NCBI GenBank assembly: GCA_964545205.1
Contig: CAZJFH010000022.1
Location: 1 to 64,000, forward strand
DNA from: CAZJFH01 sp964545205
GTDB lineage: Bacteria > Pseudomonadota > Alphaproteobacteria > Rhodospirillales > Magnetospirillaceae
Direction: 5' to 3'
DNA length: 64,000 bases
In this document: positions 24,162 through 32,303 of the stretch, one piece after another
How the letters are laid out: each line of letters begins with the position of its first letter
How positions within the stretch are numbered: the first letter of the stretch is position 1
Made by a program: the position numbers and the translations under genes
The notes under the pieces: generated by a model
Told to the model about the DNA's origin: nothing
Seen by the model: only the letters and a program-made list of their open reading frames with translations
Databases searched by the model: none

Positions 24162-24746
24162 ATGATATTGCGCCTGGCCGTGGCGGCGATGCTGGCCGCC
24201 CTGATGCTCGCCTTCGGCACCTCGGCGCGGGCCGAACCGCGCGGCGACGGCATCCACACCGAGGTGTGGTTCAACAACACATCGTTCCTCGACCTGAAGG
24301 AGGACCTCGCCGAGGCCACGCAGGCCGGCAAGGGCTTCGTGCTGATCTGGGAGCAGCCCGGCTGCTCGTCGTGCCAGCGCCTGCACGACGTCAACTTCCA
24401 GGACCGGAAGCTGGTCGACTACGTCCAGGCCAACTTCGCCGTGATGACCATGAACATGTTCGGCGAGGTCGAGGCCACCGACTTCGACGGCGAAGTGCTG
24501 CCCGAGAAGGACCTGGCCGCCAAGCACCGCGTCCAGTTCACGCCGACCACCATCTTCTTCGACGAAGCCGGCAACGAGGTCTTCCGCCTGCCCGGCTACT
24601 TCAAGCCGTATTTCTACCTGGCCGGTTTCGTCTTCGCCAAGGAGAAGGGCTACGCCGACGAGGCGGCGCGCGGCATGTTCCCGCGCTGGATGCAGGCCAA
24701 CGGCGACAAGGTGCGCGCCGCCTATGGCGGCGGCCCCGAGGGGTGA
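24162..24746 (+). CDS. Periplasmic thioredoxin-fold protein (SoxW-like)
   Basis: 194 residues from ATG 24162 with a strong GGAGGAGA ribosome-binding site. A Sec signal peptide (about 1-24, cleaving after ARA) is followed by a thioredoxin-like domain with active site GCSSCQRL (Cys68, Cys71) and the cis-Pro region QFTPTTIFFD. This pattern is typical of DsbE/SoxW-like periplasmic thioredoxins that reduce or recycle disulfides. No sox or cytochrome-maturation genes are nearby, so the partner is unknown. Confidence 0.85.
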   Translation: MILRLAVAAMLAALMLAFGTSARAEPRGDGIHTEVWFNNTSFLDLKEDLAEATQAGKGFVLIWEQPGCSSCQRLHDVNFQDRKLVDYVQANFAVMTMNMFGEVEATDFDGEVLPEKDLAAKHRVQFTPTTIFFDEAGNEVFRLPGYFKPYFYLAGFVFAKEKGYADEAARGMFPRWMQANGDKVRAAYGGGPEG

Positions 24747-24853
24747 GATAGGACCTTCGTCCGGGAACCCTCGACCGCCCCGGCTGTTGAGCCGTGCGGC
24801 GGCATGGGTTACCCCTGTGTCGCCGGACGACCGACGCGGGGGATCACTGCGGC

Positions 24854-26518
24854 ATGGATTTCTTCACCGAGTTCGCGGCCGACCACGCCGTCGCCTACGC
24901 CATCGTCGTGCTCGGCCTGGTGGCGATCTCGGGCCTGGCGCTGGGCGGCATCCGGTTCGGCGGCGTCCAGCTCGGCATCGGCGGCGTGCTGTTCACCGGC
25001 ATCGCCTTCGCCCATTTCGGCTTCGGCATCGATCCCGAGATCCTGGAATTCGTCCGCGAGTTCGGGCTGATCCTGTTCGTCTACGCCATCGGCCTGCATG
25101 TCGGCCCCGGCTTCTTCAACGCGCTGAAGAAGGACGGGCTGTCGCTGAACGCGCTGGCCGGCTCGCTGGTGGTCCTGGGCGTGCTGGTCACCGTCGGCGT
25201 CCACCTGATCGGCGGCCTGCCGCTGCCGGTGGCGATGGGCCTGATGTCGGGCGCGACCACCAACACCCCGTCGCTGGCCGCCGGCACCCAGATCCTCAAG
25301 GATCTCGGCGTCGCCGACGAACTGCGCACCGTGGTGCCGCTGGGCTACGCGCTGGCCTATCCGTTCGGGATCATCGGCATCATCATCACGATGATCCTCC
25401 TGCGCAACGTCTTCAAGCTCGACCCGCGCGAGGCGGCGGCGCGGTTCGAGACGGCGCGCAACGCCGGCGGCGTGCTGGAGACCGTCAACATCGAGGTCCG
25501 CAACGGCGCGCTCGACGGCAAGCGCCTGCGCGACATCCCCGGCTTCGCCACCCTCGGCGTCGTCGTCAGCCGGGTGCTGCACGACGGCACGCAGCAGGTC
25601 GTCGACCCCGAGCACAAGCTGTTCGTCGGCGACGTCGTGCTGGCGGTCGGCAAGAAGCGCAACCTCGAGGACCTGCGGCTGATCCTCGGCGGCGAGATTT
25701 CGGCGCTGAACCTCAAGGAGATGCCGTCCGACGTCAAGTGGCAGCGGCTGATTGTCACCAGCCGCGAGGCGCGCGGCAAGACGCTGGCCGAGCTCGACCT
25801 CGCGCGGCGCCACCACGTCGTGCTGTCGCGGGTGGTGCGCGCCGGCATCGAGCTGACGCCGACCGGGCCGTTGCGCCTGCAGTTCGGCGACATCGTCACC
25901 GCCATCGGCGAGCCCAAGGCGCTGGAGCACGTCGCCAGCCTGATCGGCAACCGCTCGGAGGCGCTGAACCAGGCCCAGATCCCGCCGATCTTCATCGGCA
26001 TCGTGCTCGGCGTCGTCCTGGGCAGCATCCCGATCGCCGTCCCCGGCCTGCCGGCGCCGCTCAAGCTCGGCCTCGCCGGCGGGCCGCTGGTCGCGGCGAT
26101 CCTGCTCAGCCGCCTCGGCACGCTGGGGCCGCTGGTGTGGTTCATGCCCCCCGTCGCCAACCACGTGCTGCGCGAGATCGGCATCGTGCTGTTCCTGGCC
26201 TGCGCCGGCCTGAAATCGGGCGGCCAGTTCGTCGAGACCATCGTCGACGGCCCCGGCCTGAGCTGGCTGTTCTACGGCGCCCTGATCACCATCGTCCCGC
26301 TGCTGATCGTCGGCTTCATCGGCCACATGTGGATGCGGATGAACTACCTGTCGCTGTGCGGCCTGCTCGCCGGCTCGATGACCGACCCGCCGGCGCTGGC
26401 CTTCGCCAACGGCCTGCACAAGTCCGAGGCGCAGTCGCTGGGCTACGCCACCGTCTATCCGCTGGTGATGTTCCTGCGCGTCCTGGCGCCGCAGATCCTG
26501 GCGGTGACGCTGCTCTAG
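24854..26518 (+). CDS. AspT/YidE/YbjL-family transporter with two TrkA-C domains
   Basis: 554 residues. Five or six membrane helices at the N-terminus (about 10-190) and again at the C-terminus (about 380-550) are inverted copies of the AspT/YidE duplication domain. Between them lie two RCK_C (TrkA-C) domains, about 205-290 and 295-375. SGATTNTPSLAAG and AGSMTDPPALAFANGL are the matching repeat signatures. AspT of Tetragenococcus exchanges aspartate and alanine; YidE-type members have unknown substrates. TrkA-C domains usually bind nucleotides or ions. The 3' end overlaps the next, convergent gene by 4 bp. Confidence 0.88.
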   Translation: MDFFTEFAADHAVAYAIVVLGLVAISGLALGGIRFGGVQLGIGGVLFTGIAFAHFGFGIDPEILEFVREFGLILFVYAIGLHVGPGFFNALKKDGLSLNALAGSLVVLGVLVTVGVHLIGGLPLPVAMGLMSGATTNTPSLAAGTQILKDLGVADELRTVVPLGYALAYPFGIIGIIITMILLRNVFKLDPREAAARFETARNAGGVLETVNIEVRNGALDGKRLRDIPGFATLGVVVSRVLHDGTQQVVDPEHKLFVGDVVLAVGKKRNLEDLRLILGGEISALNLKEMPSDVKWQRLIVTSREARGKTLAELDLARRHHVVLSRVVRAGIELTPTGPLRLQFGDIVTAIGEPKALEHVASLIGNRSEALNQAQIPPIFIGIVLGVVLGSIPIAVPGLPAPLKLGLAGGPLVAAILLSRLGTLGPLVWFMPPVANHVLREIGIVLFLACAGLKSGGQFVETIVDGPGLSWLFYGALITIVPLLIVGFIGHMWMRMNYLSLCGLLAGSMTDPPALAFANGLHKSEAQSLGYATVYPLVMFLRVLAPQILAVTLL

Positions 26519-27120
26519 CCGCGCGCCTGCGCCGCCAGGCGCTGCAGCCGGTCGTGGTCGCCGCCGGCCAGGGCGCGGACCAGGGCGCCGTCGCGCCACC
26601 ACAGCACCGTCGTGCCGCCGATCTCGGCGGCGCGCACCGTCGCCCCGTCGGCCTTGCCGGCGGCCGGCGCCGCCCACAGGCTGACGCGGCCGCCGTCGGG
26701 CGCCTGGTAGACCAGCAGCGCCGCCGGCCCGGGCAGCAGGCGGCCGCCGAGCAGTTCGTGGCCGTCCAGGGCCGGCGCGGCGACCGGGGCGCCCAGGCGC
26801 TCGGACAGCCAGGCGAGCAGCTCCGGCCCGGCGGCCATCTCGACCGGGCGGTCGGGCAGGGCGGCGAAGGTGGCGTGGGCCTCGGCCGCCGCGCGCACCA
26901 CCGGCGGGCGCTGCCGGGCGGCGGGGACCAGGCGCTCGTGCGCGACCCAGCCGACGGCGGCGCCGATCGCCAGCCAGACCACGACCACCGCCATGCGCAT
27001 CGGCGACGGCCGCGCCGCCGCGGCGCCGCCGGTGGCGCCCATGCGCTCGGCGCGCCGGCGCATCCATTCCTCGCGATCGAATCCGCTCACCTTCACCAAT
27101 CCTTTGCGATGCCGTGCCAT
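26515..27120 (-). CDS. Membrane-anchored anti-sigma-factor-like protein
   Basis: Up to 201 residues. One membrane segment (about 43-62, MAVVVVWLAIGAAVGWV) separates a short basic cytoplasmic part from a periplasmic domain. That domain (DGHELLGGRLLPGPAALLVYQAPDGGRVSLW) matches the C-terminal domain of transmembrane anti-sigma factors (RsiW/ChrR-like regulators). The N-terminal zinc-binding anti-sigma module is missing and no sigma factor is adjacent, so the role is open. A GTG at 27090, just before SGFDREEW, is a plausible alternative start. Confidence 0.6.
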   Translation of the reverse strand: MARHRKGLVKVSGFDREEWMRRRAERMGATGGAAAARPSPMRMAVVVVWLAIGAAVGWVAHERLVPAARQRPPVVRAAAEAHATFAALPDRPVEMAAGPELLAWLSERLGAPVAAPALDGHELLGGRLLPGPAALLVYQAPDGGRVSLWAAPAAGKADGATVRAAEIGGTTVLWWRDGALVRALAGGDHDRLQRLAAQARG

Positions 27121-27200
27121 GCTGGTCCGGCCGGAGCCCCGGAAAGGGATTCCATGTTACATCGCCGCGATGCTATTGTCCGGGCGGGAAGGGCCTTTGC

Positions 27201-27416
27201 ATGAACGACCGCATCTCCGCCACCGGCAATCAGATCGTCCCCGGCTTCGACGGCGTTCGCCCGGCGAGCGCCGAGGGCCGACGCGTCGCGGCGCCGACGA
27301 CCGGCGGCGGCGGCGACCGCCGCGAGGGTGGATTCGAGTTCCGCGGCAAGGTCAATCTGCGCGGTCCGTTCGACGCCGACGCGCCGCGCGGAACCTATCT
27401 CGACATCCTGGTCTAG
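27201..27416 (+). CDS. Small hypothetical protein
   Basis: 71 residues from ATG 27201, preceded by GGGAAGGG. It is soluble and Gly/Arg rich, probably disordered in the middle, and ends with PRGTYLDILV, a hydrophobic tail that looks like a conserved binding peptide. No family is recognised. A CTATTGT sequence about 27 bp upstream could be a -10 element. The gene lies between the divergent anti-sigma-like gene and the Nudix gene. Confidence 0.5.
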   Translation: MNDRISATGNQIVPGFDGVRPASAEGRRVAAPTTGGGGDRREGGFEFRGKVNLRGPFDADAPRGTYLDILV

Positions 27417-27465
27417 GGCGGCGTTTCCGCTTGCGCGCGGGTGCGGTGGGAGACACAGTGGCGAG

Positions 27466-28014
27466 ATGACCGATCTGCCGTCCCATGGCCCCAGGCACCG
27501 CAGAATTCCGGAAGGCGACGACCGTCCGCGGCTGGTCTGCGGCGAATGTGGATTCATCCTCTACGAGAACCCGAAGGTCATCGTCGGCGCCGTCTGCACC
27601 TGGGAGGGCCGCTACCTGCTGTGCCGGCGCGCCATCGAGCCGCGCAGCGGCTACTGGACGATGCCGGCCGGCTACATGGAACTGCACGAGACCGCGGAGC
27701 AGGGCGCGGTGCGCGAGGTGTGGGAGGAGGCCTGCGCCCGCGTGGCGCTCGACGGGCTGCTCTCCGTCTACAGCCTGCCGCACATCAGCCAGGTCCACAT
27801 GATCTACCGCGCCCGCATGACGGCGCCGGATTTCGGCGCCGGCCCCGAGAGCCTGGAGGTGGAGCTGTTCGCCTGGGACGAGATTCCCTGGGACGAGCTG
27901 GCCTATCCGACCGTCGGCTGGTCGCTGCGGAACGCCCGCGATCTGGCCGACCGCGACGATTTCGCGCCTCGCGGCGTGCCGGCCGACTACCTCGAAAGGC
28001 TGCGCCAGCCATGA
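27466..28014 (+). CDS. Nudix hydrolase with N-terminal zinc-ribbon half
   Basis: 182 residues. The N-terminus holds CGECGFILYENPKVIVG, half of the zinc ribbon found in NADH-pyrophosphatase-like Nudix proteins. The Nudix box runs from GYMELHETAEQGAVREVWEE; the Gly after EEx is replaced by Cys. The catalytic Glu residues are intact. Family members hydrolyse nucleoside diphosphates linked to other groups, such as ADP-ribose or NADH. The stop overlaps the start of the next gene (ATGA). Confidence 0.87.
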   Translation: MTDLPSHGPRHRRIPEGDDRPRLVCGECGFILYENPKVIVGAVCTWEGRYLLCRRAIEPRSGYWTMPAGYMELHETAEQGAVREVWEEACARVALDGLLSVYSLPHISQVHMIYRARMTAPDFGAGPESLEVELFAWDEIPWDELAYPTVGWSLRNARDLADRDDFAPRGVPADYLERLRQP

Positions 28015-29087
28015 GCGACGAGGCCGCTCCTTCCGGCCCGGACGCCGTCGCCTCCGGACCGCAGCCGGAAACCGTGAGCTTCCGCCACGCCTTCTTCCAG
28101 AAGCTTCAGGACCTGCATTTCCGCCTGTCGGAGCAAAGCGGCGAACCGGTCGCGATCGTCAAGCTGGGCGACAACGAGGTCGCGCTGACCTTCCGCGGCA
28201 TCCGCAAGGAACTGAAGCTCGAGAACGACGATCCCGACGCCCGCATGCTCGACCTGGTCGCCGACGGCCTGCAGTACGTCCGCGGCCTGCGCATCGGAGA
28301 CCCGCTGCCGCGCGAGCTGGTGACCCGCGAAGCCTCGTGGGAGCCCGGCGACAAGCACGTGCGCATCGCCCATCAGCGCCTGACCATCCAGCTCGTGAGC
28401 TGGATCTCCGGCGAGGAGCACGTCATCACCAATCCCGACGAGCTGCAGCAGGTCGCCGACGACCCGGCGACCCGGCGCAAGGTGGTGACCGCGTTCGACG
28501 AGGCCGCCGACAAGCTGGGCATCGGCCGCGAGCGCAAGCACGAGGTCGTCGAGCGGCTGGAAATGCTGACCCGCGAGCTGTCCTACATCGAGGCGCTGCG
28601 CGACATCTACCAGGCGATCCGCGGCATGGAGCAGAAGATCCAGGGCCTGCGCAAACTGTACGGCCACGAGCGCAGCGTGCTCGAGATCGCCGATCCGGTG
28701 GCCCGGCTGATGGTGGTCGCGAGCAAGGAGTTCGGCGAGCTGTTGATGCAGGTCGACGCCCAGACCTGCGAGATCATGGGGCTGCTGCGCAACATCGACA
28801 ACCACACCGCCTATATCCGCATGATCCGCGACGAGCTGCACAAGCGGATGATGGCCTGGGACGAGATGCTGGCGCGCTGGGCGGCGGTGAAGGTCGAGAT
28901 CGGCATCGACAAGCCCGAGCTGCTGCGCCAGACCTATCATTTCCTGGCGCCGCGCTACATGCAGGTCAACGAATGGGTGCTGGTGACCAAGCTGCAGGAG
29001 CACAAGGAAGAGCCCAAGGGCGTCAGCCTGCTCGGCTCGGAGCCGTCGAAGAAGGTCAAGTTCGCCAAGGGCGTCATGCAGTGGTGA
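28011..29087 (+). CDS. Conserved hypothetical helical protein
   Basis: 358 residues with no recognised domain, signal peptide or membrane segment. Residues about 30-150 look like a globular alpha/beta part (VAIVKLGDNEVALTFRG). Residues about 170-320 are long charged helices likely to form coiled coils (MEQKIQGLRKLYGHERSVLE; DNHTAYIRMIRDELHKRMM). It starts in the Nudix stop, so it is co-translated with that gene. Regular codon use and length argue for a real gene, but the function is unknown. Confidence 0.75.
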   Translation: MSDEAAPSGPDAVASGPQPETVSFRHAFFQKLQDLHFRLSEQSGEPVAIVKLGDNEVALTFRGIRKELKLENDDPDARMLDLVADGLQYVRGLRIGDPLPRELVTREASWEPGDKHVRIAHQRLTIQLVSWISGEEHVITNPDELQQVADDPATRRKVVTAFDEAADKLGIGRERKHEVVERLEMLTRELSYIEALRDIYQAIRGMEQKIQGLRKLYGHERSVLEIADPVARLMVVASKEFGELLMQVDAQTCEIMGLLRNIDNHTAYIRMIRDELHKRMMAWDEMLARWAAVKVEIGIDKPELLRQTYHFLAPRYMQVNEWVLVTKLQEHKEEPKGVSLLGSEPSKKVKFAKGVMQW

Positions 29088-29091
29088 CGCG

Positions 29092-29109
29092 GCGCTTCCG
29101 CGGAAGCGC
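29092..29109. terminator. Palindrome after the 28011 gene
   Basis: GCGCTTCCG is followed immediately by its reverse complement CGGAAGCGC, 4 bp after the stop codon. There is no T run, so termination is likely but not certain. Confidence 0.45.
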
Positions 29110-29143
29110 GTGTGAAGGAATTGCCGCGAGCTGCCATTTCAGG

Positions 29144-29273
29144 CGTCATGCCCGCGAAAGCGGGCATCCAATCCTGTGCCACTTCAACAGGTTGCGACGC
29201 CTCAGGAATGGGCTCCCGCTTCCGCGGGAGCGACGGATTGGATTTCTTCACACGCTCTTTCGCGGGCATGACG
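29144..29273. repeat. 130-bp nested inverted-repeat element (MITE/REP-like)
   Basis: Perfect 17-bp terminal inverted repeats: CGTCATGCCCGCGAAAG (29144-29160) and its complement (29257-29273). Inside are CCCGC-GAAA-GCGGG (29151-29164), the pair ATCCAATCC (29166-29174) and GGATTGGAT (29235-29243), and CTCCCGC-TTCC-GCGGGAG (29213-29230). No ORF is present. It fills the gap between the 28011 gene and fliP. Confidence 0.85.
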
Positions 29274-29306
29274 TCTGAACTCGCGGCTCGTTTGGCCGCC
29301 GCGGCG

Positions 29307-30050
29307 TCAGGCGCCGCCGAAGCTCTGCACCAGGCTGCCGGCGATCAGGAACCAGCCGTCGACCATCACGAAGAAGATCAGCTTGAACGGCATGGCGATC
29401 ATCATCGGCGGCAGCATCATCATGCCCATCGACATCAGCACCGAGGCGATGACCATGTCGATGATCAGGAACGGCAGGAAGATCAGGAAGCCGATCTCGA
29501 AGGCGCGGCGCAGCTCGCTGATCATGAAGGCGGGGATCAGCACCCGGAACGGCGTCGCCTCGGGGGTCTCGATCTCGGGGATGCGGGCGATGTCGGCGAA
29601 CAGCTGCAGGTCCTGCTCGCGCACCTGACTCATCATGAAGCCGTGGATCGGCCGGGCGGCGCGCTCGAAGCCGGTCATCTCGTCGACCTGGCCGTCGATC
29701 ATCGGGCGGATGCCCTCGTCCCAGGACCGCTCGAAGGTCGGCGCCATCACGAAGCCGGTCAGGAACATCGCCAGGCTGACCATCACCATGTTGGGCGGGC
29801 TGGTCTGGGTGCCCAGCGCGTGGCGCAGGAACGACAGCACCACCACGATGCGGGTGAAGGAGGTGACCATCACCAGGATCGACGGCGCGATGCTGAGCAC
29901 CGTCAGCAGCGCGACGAGCTGGATGATGCGCGAGGTCGTCGAGCCGCTCTCGTCGCCGAGATCGAGCGACAGGCTCTGCGCCGCGGCCGGGTCGGCGGCC
30001 GCCAGCAGCAGGGCGCCGAAGCCGGCGGCGGCAAGCAGGTGACGGGTCAT
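29307..30050 (-). CDS. fliP: Flagellar biosynthesis protein FliP
   Basis: 247 residues from ATG 30050. A cleavable signal peptide (about 1-25, ending AAAQS), as in other FliP proteins, precedes four membrane segments. Signature stretches are VMVTSFTRIVVVLSFLRHALGTQ, in the export-gate core, and the C-terminal LPPMMIAMPFKLIFFVMVDGW. Five FliP subunits with FliQ and FliR form the flagellar type III export gate in the inner membrane. The start overlaps the fliO stop (ATGA). It is the last gene of the leftward flagellar operon. Confidence 0.96.
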   Translation of the reverse strand: MTRHLLAAAGFGALLLAAADPAAAQSLSLDLGDESGSTTSRIIQLVALLTVLSIAPSILVMVTSFTRIVVVLSFLRHALGTQTSPPNMVMVSLAMFLTGFVMAPTFERSWDEGIRPMIDGQVDEMTGFERAARPIHGFMMSQVREQDLQLFADIARIPEIETPEATPFRVLIPAFMISELRRAFEIGFLIFLPFLIIDMVIASVLMSMGMMMLPPMMIAMPFKLIFFVMVDGWFLIAGSLVQSFGGA

Positions 30051-30340
30051 CGCGCGGCCTCCTCGGCCGGATCCGGGGGCACCGGGATGTTGCGTTCGAT
30101 CGCCAGGTCGGATTGGCCGCCGATCACCAGCAGGTGCTCGCGATCGTCGCGGCGCACCAGCACCAGGCGGCGCTTCGAGTCGAGCGCCAGCATCTCGACG
30201 ATCGCCAGCCGGCGCCGCCGGCCGCGGCGGATCGGCGCGCCGCCCAGGCCCATGCGCCGCGCCAGCCAGCCGATCACCGCGATCAGCGCCACCACGAAGA
30301 CCAGCGCCAGGACGAATTTGAAGTAGACCTCGGTGTCCAT
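30047..30340 (-). CDS. fliO: Flagellar biosynthesis protein FliO
   Basis: 97 residues: one membrane segment (about 7-27, FKFVLALVFVVALIAVIGWLA) and a basic, beta-rich cytoplasmic domain with IVEMLALDSKRRLVLVRRDD, EHLLVIGG, which is the FliO core. FliO assists assembly of the FliP pentamer. It lies between an unnamed small gene, whose stop is directly adjacent, and fliP, which it overlaps by 4 bp. It is shorter than E. coli FliO, as is usual in alphaproteobacteria. Confidence 0.88.
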   Translation of the reverse strand: MDTEVYFKFVLALVFVVALIAVIGWLARRMGLGGAPIRRGRRRRLAIVEMLALDSKRRLVLVRRDDREHLLVIGGQSDLAIERNIPVPPDPAEEAAR

Positions 30341-30616
30341 TCAGCGCGGGTCCATCTGCTCGCCGCCGTGAATGCGGCCGTGCTGGGCTTCGATGTCGGC
30401 GGCCAGCCGGTCGAGGTTGGAGAGCAGCGTCTCGAGGTCTCCGACCAGGCCGCGGCCCTCTTCGCGCGGCAGCGCCTCGATCGCCGCGCACAGGCCGGCG
30501 ACCTTGCCCTCGAGTTCCGACAGATCGACCATGGTGCCGGTCGCCATCAGGCGCCGCGCGGTCCCGACCATGGAGGCGACCTTGCGGACCTCGATCTCGA
30601 CGTCGAGGCGGCTCAT
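30341..30616 (-). CDS. Small helical protein in the fliO-fliP operon
   Basis: 91 residues from ATG 30616, overlapping the stop of the preceding gene by 4 bp. It is predicted to be almost entirely helical with heptad-like spacing (LETLLSNLDRLAADIEAQH). No signal peptide or membrane segment is visible. Size, helicity and operon position resemble flagellar export chaperones of the FlgN/FliT type, but sequence similarity is not evident, so this is a guess. Confidence 0.65.
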   Translation of the reverse strand: MSRLDVEIEVRKVASMVGTARRLMATGTMVDLSELEGKVAGLCAAIEALPREEGRGLVGDLETLLSNLDRLAADIEAQHGRIHGGEQMDPR

Positions 30617-30987
30617 TCCGGCACCTGGAAGGCCGCGTCCGCCGGCGCCTCGGGCCGCATGGCCGCGTTGGCGCGATAGACGTAGGTCAGGATTTCGGCG
30701 ACCGCGGCGAAGGCCTCGACGGGAATGACGCTGTCGACGTCGACCGCCGACAGGATCTCGGCCAGGTCGGCGTCCGCGCGCACCTTGACCCCGGCGGCGA
30801 AGGCGGCCTGCAGGATCGCCTCGGCCAGCGCTCCGTGCCCGGCGGCAACGACCCGGGGCGCGTCCGCGACCTCGGGCGCGTAGGCCAGCGCCACCGCGAT
30901 GGTCCGCCGAACGCGATCGCCGTCGGCCGATGCACCCTGCTGCTGAGTCACGTTGAGCCCGTGTCCGCGCTTCGCTATGTTCGGCAC
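30613..30987 (-). CDS. FlhB C-terminal-domain-like protein (FhlB/EscU family)
   Basis: 124 residues from GTG 30987 (GTG 30951 is an alternative). The core (TIAVALAYAPEVADAPRVVAAG through IPVEAFAAVAEILTYVYRAN) matches the cytoplasmic C-terminal domain of FlhB just after the NPTH cleavage site. Both the membrane domain and the NPTH motif are absent. Such stand-alone FlhB-C proteins can partly replace the FlhB-C fragment in Salmonella. A full-length flhB is also present at 33343. It is the first gene of the leftward flagellar operon. Confidence 0.82.
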   Translation of the reverse strand: MPNIAKRGHGLNVTQQQGASADGDRVRRTIAVALAYAPEVADAPRVVAAGHGALAEAILQAAFAAGVKVRADADLAEILSAVDVDSVIPVEAFAAVAEILTYVYRANAAMRPEAPADAAFQVPE

Positions 30988-31100
30988 TATCGCGCCGGCC
31001 GCTTAAGAAAACCTTTAAGCCGCGGCCGGCGCGCGTCCGTCCCCGCCCGCCCCCTTTACGGTTTCTTAAACGCCCGGCGGCGATAGTGACGCGTGGGCGA
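30988..31100. promoter_or_regulatory. Divergent flagellar promoter region
   Basis: This 113-bp region separates the leftward FlhB-C/fliO/fliP operon from flgB. TTAAGAAAACCTTTAA lies at 31003-31018, and an inverted TTTCTTAA lies at 31062-31069, followed by AC. The two face each other across 51 bp. Similar elements precede both type I secretion operons. No good sigma-54 or sigma-70 box was found. Confidence 0.5.
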
Positions 31101-31526
31101 ATGGCAAATGGGACCGAGCCGATGCTGGACGATCTGACGCTGTTCCAGATGGCGCAGAAGCGGATGGACTGGGCGGCGCGCCGGCAGCAGGTGCTGGCCG
31201 AGAACGTCGCCAACGCCGACACGCCCGGTTTCAAGCCGCGCGACATCGCCCAGCCGGACTTCAAGCGCATGCTGGCGCAGACGACCGCGGTGCGCGCGAC
31301 GGCCACCAACCCGCTGCACGTCTCCAGCCCGCCGATGGTCGAGGACATGGACATGCGCGCGGTCAAGACCCCCTACGAGGCCTCGCCCGACGGCAACGCC
31401 GTGGTGCTCGAGGAGCAGATGCAGAAGGTCGGCGAGACGCGGGCCGCCCACGATCTGGCCGCGACCCTGTTCCAGAAACACGTGCGCCTGCTCAAGACGG
31501 CGCTGGGCCGCGGCGGCGGCTACTGA
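31101..31526 (+). CDS. flgB: Flagellar basal-body rod protein FlgB
   Basis: 141 residues from ATG 31101; ATG 31122 (MLDDLTLF) is as plausible and gives a more typical N-terminus. The rod-protein N-terminal motif is LAENVANADTPGFKPRDIAQPDF and the C-terminal helix is VGETRAAHDLAATLFQKHVRLLKTAL. FlgB is a proximal rod component exported through the flagellar type III system. It heads the operon flgB-flgC-fliE-fliQ-fliR-flhB-cckA, with short gaps throughout. Confidence 0.95.
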   Translation: MANGTEPMLDDLTLFQMAQKRMDWAARRQQVLAENVANADTPGFKPRDIAQPDFKRMLAQTTAVRATATNPLHVSSPPMVEDMDMRAVKTPYEASPDGNAVVLEEQMQKVGETRAAHDLAATLFQKHVRLLKTALGRGGGY

Positions 31527-31540
31527 TCACGGAGTCGGTC

Positions 31541-31951
31541 ATGGACGAGCTGAAGAACGCCTCGAAGATCGCCGTTTCGGGCATGAACGCCCAGGCCCGC
31601 CGCCTGCGGGTGGTCTCGGAGAACATGGCCAACGTCGATTCGCTGCCGATGACCCCCGGCGCCGAGCCGTATCGCCGCAAGCTGGTGACCTTCAGGTCCG
31701 AACTCGACCGCGAGACCGGCGCCAGCCTCGTCAAGGTCGCCGACGTCATCCGCGACCAGACCGAGCTGCAGCGCAAGCTCGACCCCGGCCATCCCGGCGC
31801 CGACCGCGAGGGCTACGTGCTGATGCCCAACGTCAACCCGCTGATCGAACTGATGGACCTCCGCGAGGCCCAGCGCAGCTACGACGCCAACCTGAACGTC
31901 GTCAAGGCGTCGAAGCTGATGGTTTCGAAGACCCTCGAGCTGCTGCGCTAG
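31541..31951 (+). CDS. flgC: Flagellar basal-body rod protein FlgC
   Basis: 136 residues, starting 14 bp after flgB. It has the rod N-terminal heptads (ASKIAVSGMNAQARRLRVVSENMANVDS), the central YRRKLVTF, and the C-terminal MPNVNPLIELMDLREAQRSYDANLNVVKASK, which is diagnostic for FlgC. It is a proximal rod subunit of the flagellum. Confidence 0.96.
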   Translation: MDELKNASKIAVSGMNAQARRLRVVSENMANVDSLPMTPGAEPYRRKLVTFRSELDRETGASLVKVADVIRDQTELQRKLDPGHPGADREGYVLMPNVNPLIELMDLREAQRSYDANLNVVKASKLMVSKTLELLR

Positions 31952-31976
31952 CCCGATTGCCGAAGGGGACCGATAG

Positions 31977-32288
31977 ATGACCGTACGTATCGCCGACGCC
32001 ATCGCCGCCTATTCCGCCGCCACCAGGGGCGCCGTCGCCACGCCGGTCGACGCCGGCGCGCCGGCCGCGGGCGAGAGCTTCGCCAGCATGGTCAAGCAGG
32101 TCGCCACCGAGGCGGTCGAGCAGAACCGCCACGCCGAGGAGATGAGCAAGGCGGCGATCACCGGCAAGGCCGACCTGCGCGACGTCGTCGTCGCGGTCAA
32201 TTCGGCCGAGCACGCGCTGGAGACCGTGGTCGCGGTGCGCGATAAGGTCATCACCGCCTACAACGACATCCTGCGCATGCCGATCTGA
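31977..32288 (+). CDS. fliE: Flagellar hook-basal body protein FliE
   Basis: 103 residues. The C-terminal half matches FliE: FASMVKQVATEAVEQNRHAEEMSKAA, then DLRDVVVAVNSAEHALETVVAVRDKVITAYNDILRMPI. FliE joins the MS ring to the rod and is exported early through the type III apparatus. AAGGGGACC lies just upstream of the start. Confidence 0.94.
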   Translation: MTVRIADAIAAYSAATRGAVATPVDAGAPAAGESFASMVKQVATEAVEQNRHAEEMSKAAITGKADLRDVVVAVNSAEHALETVVAVRDKVITAYNDILRMPI

Positions 32289-32303
32289 CGGGGCGGCGGC
32301 GCG

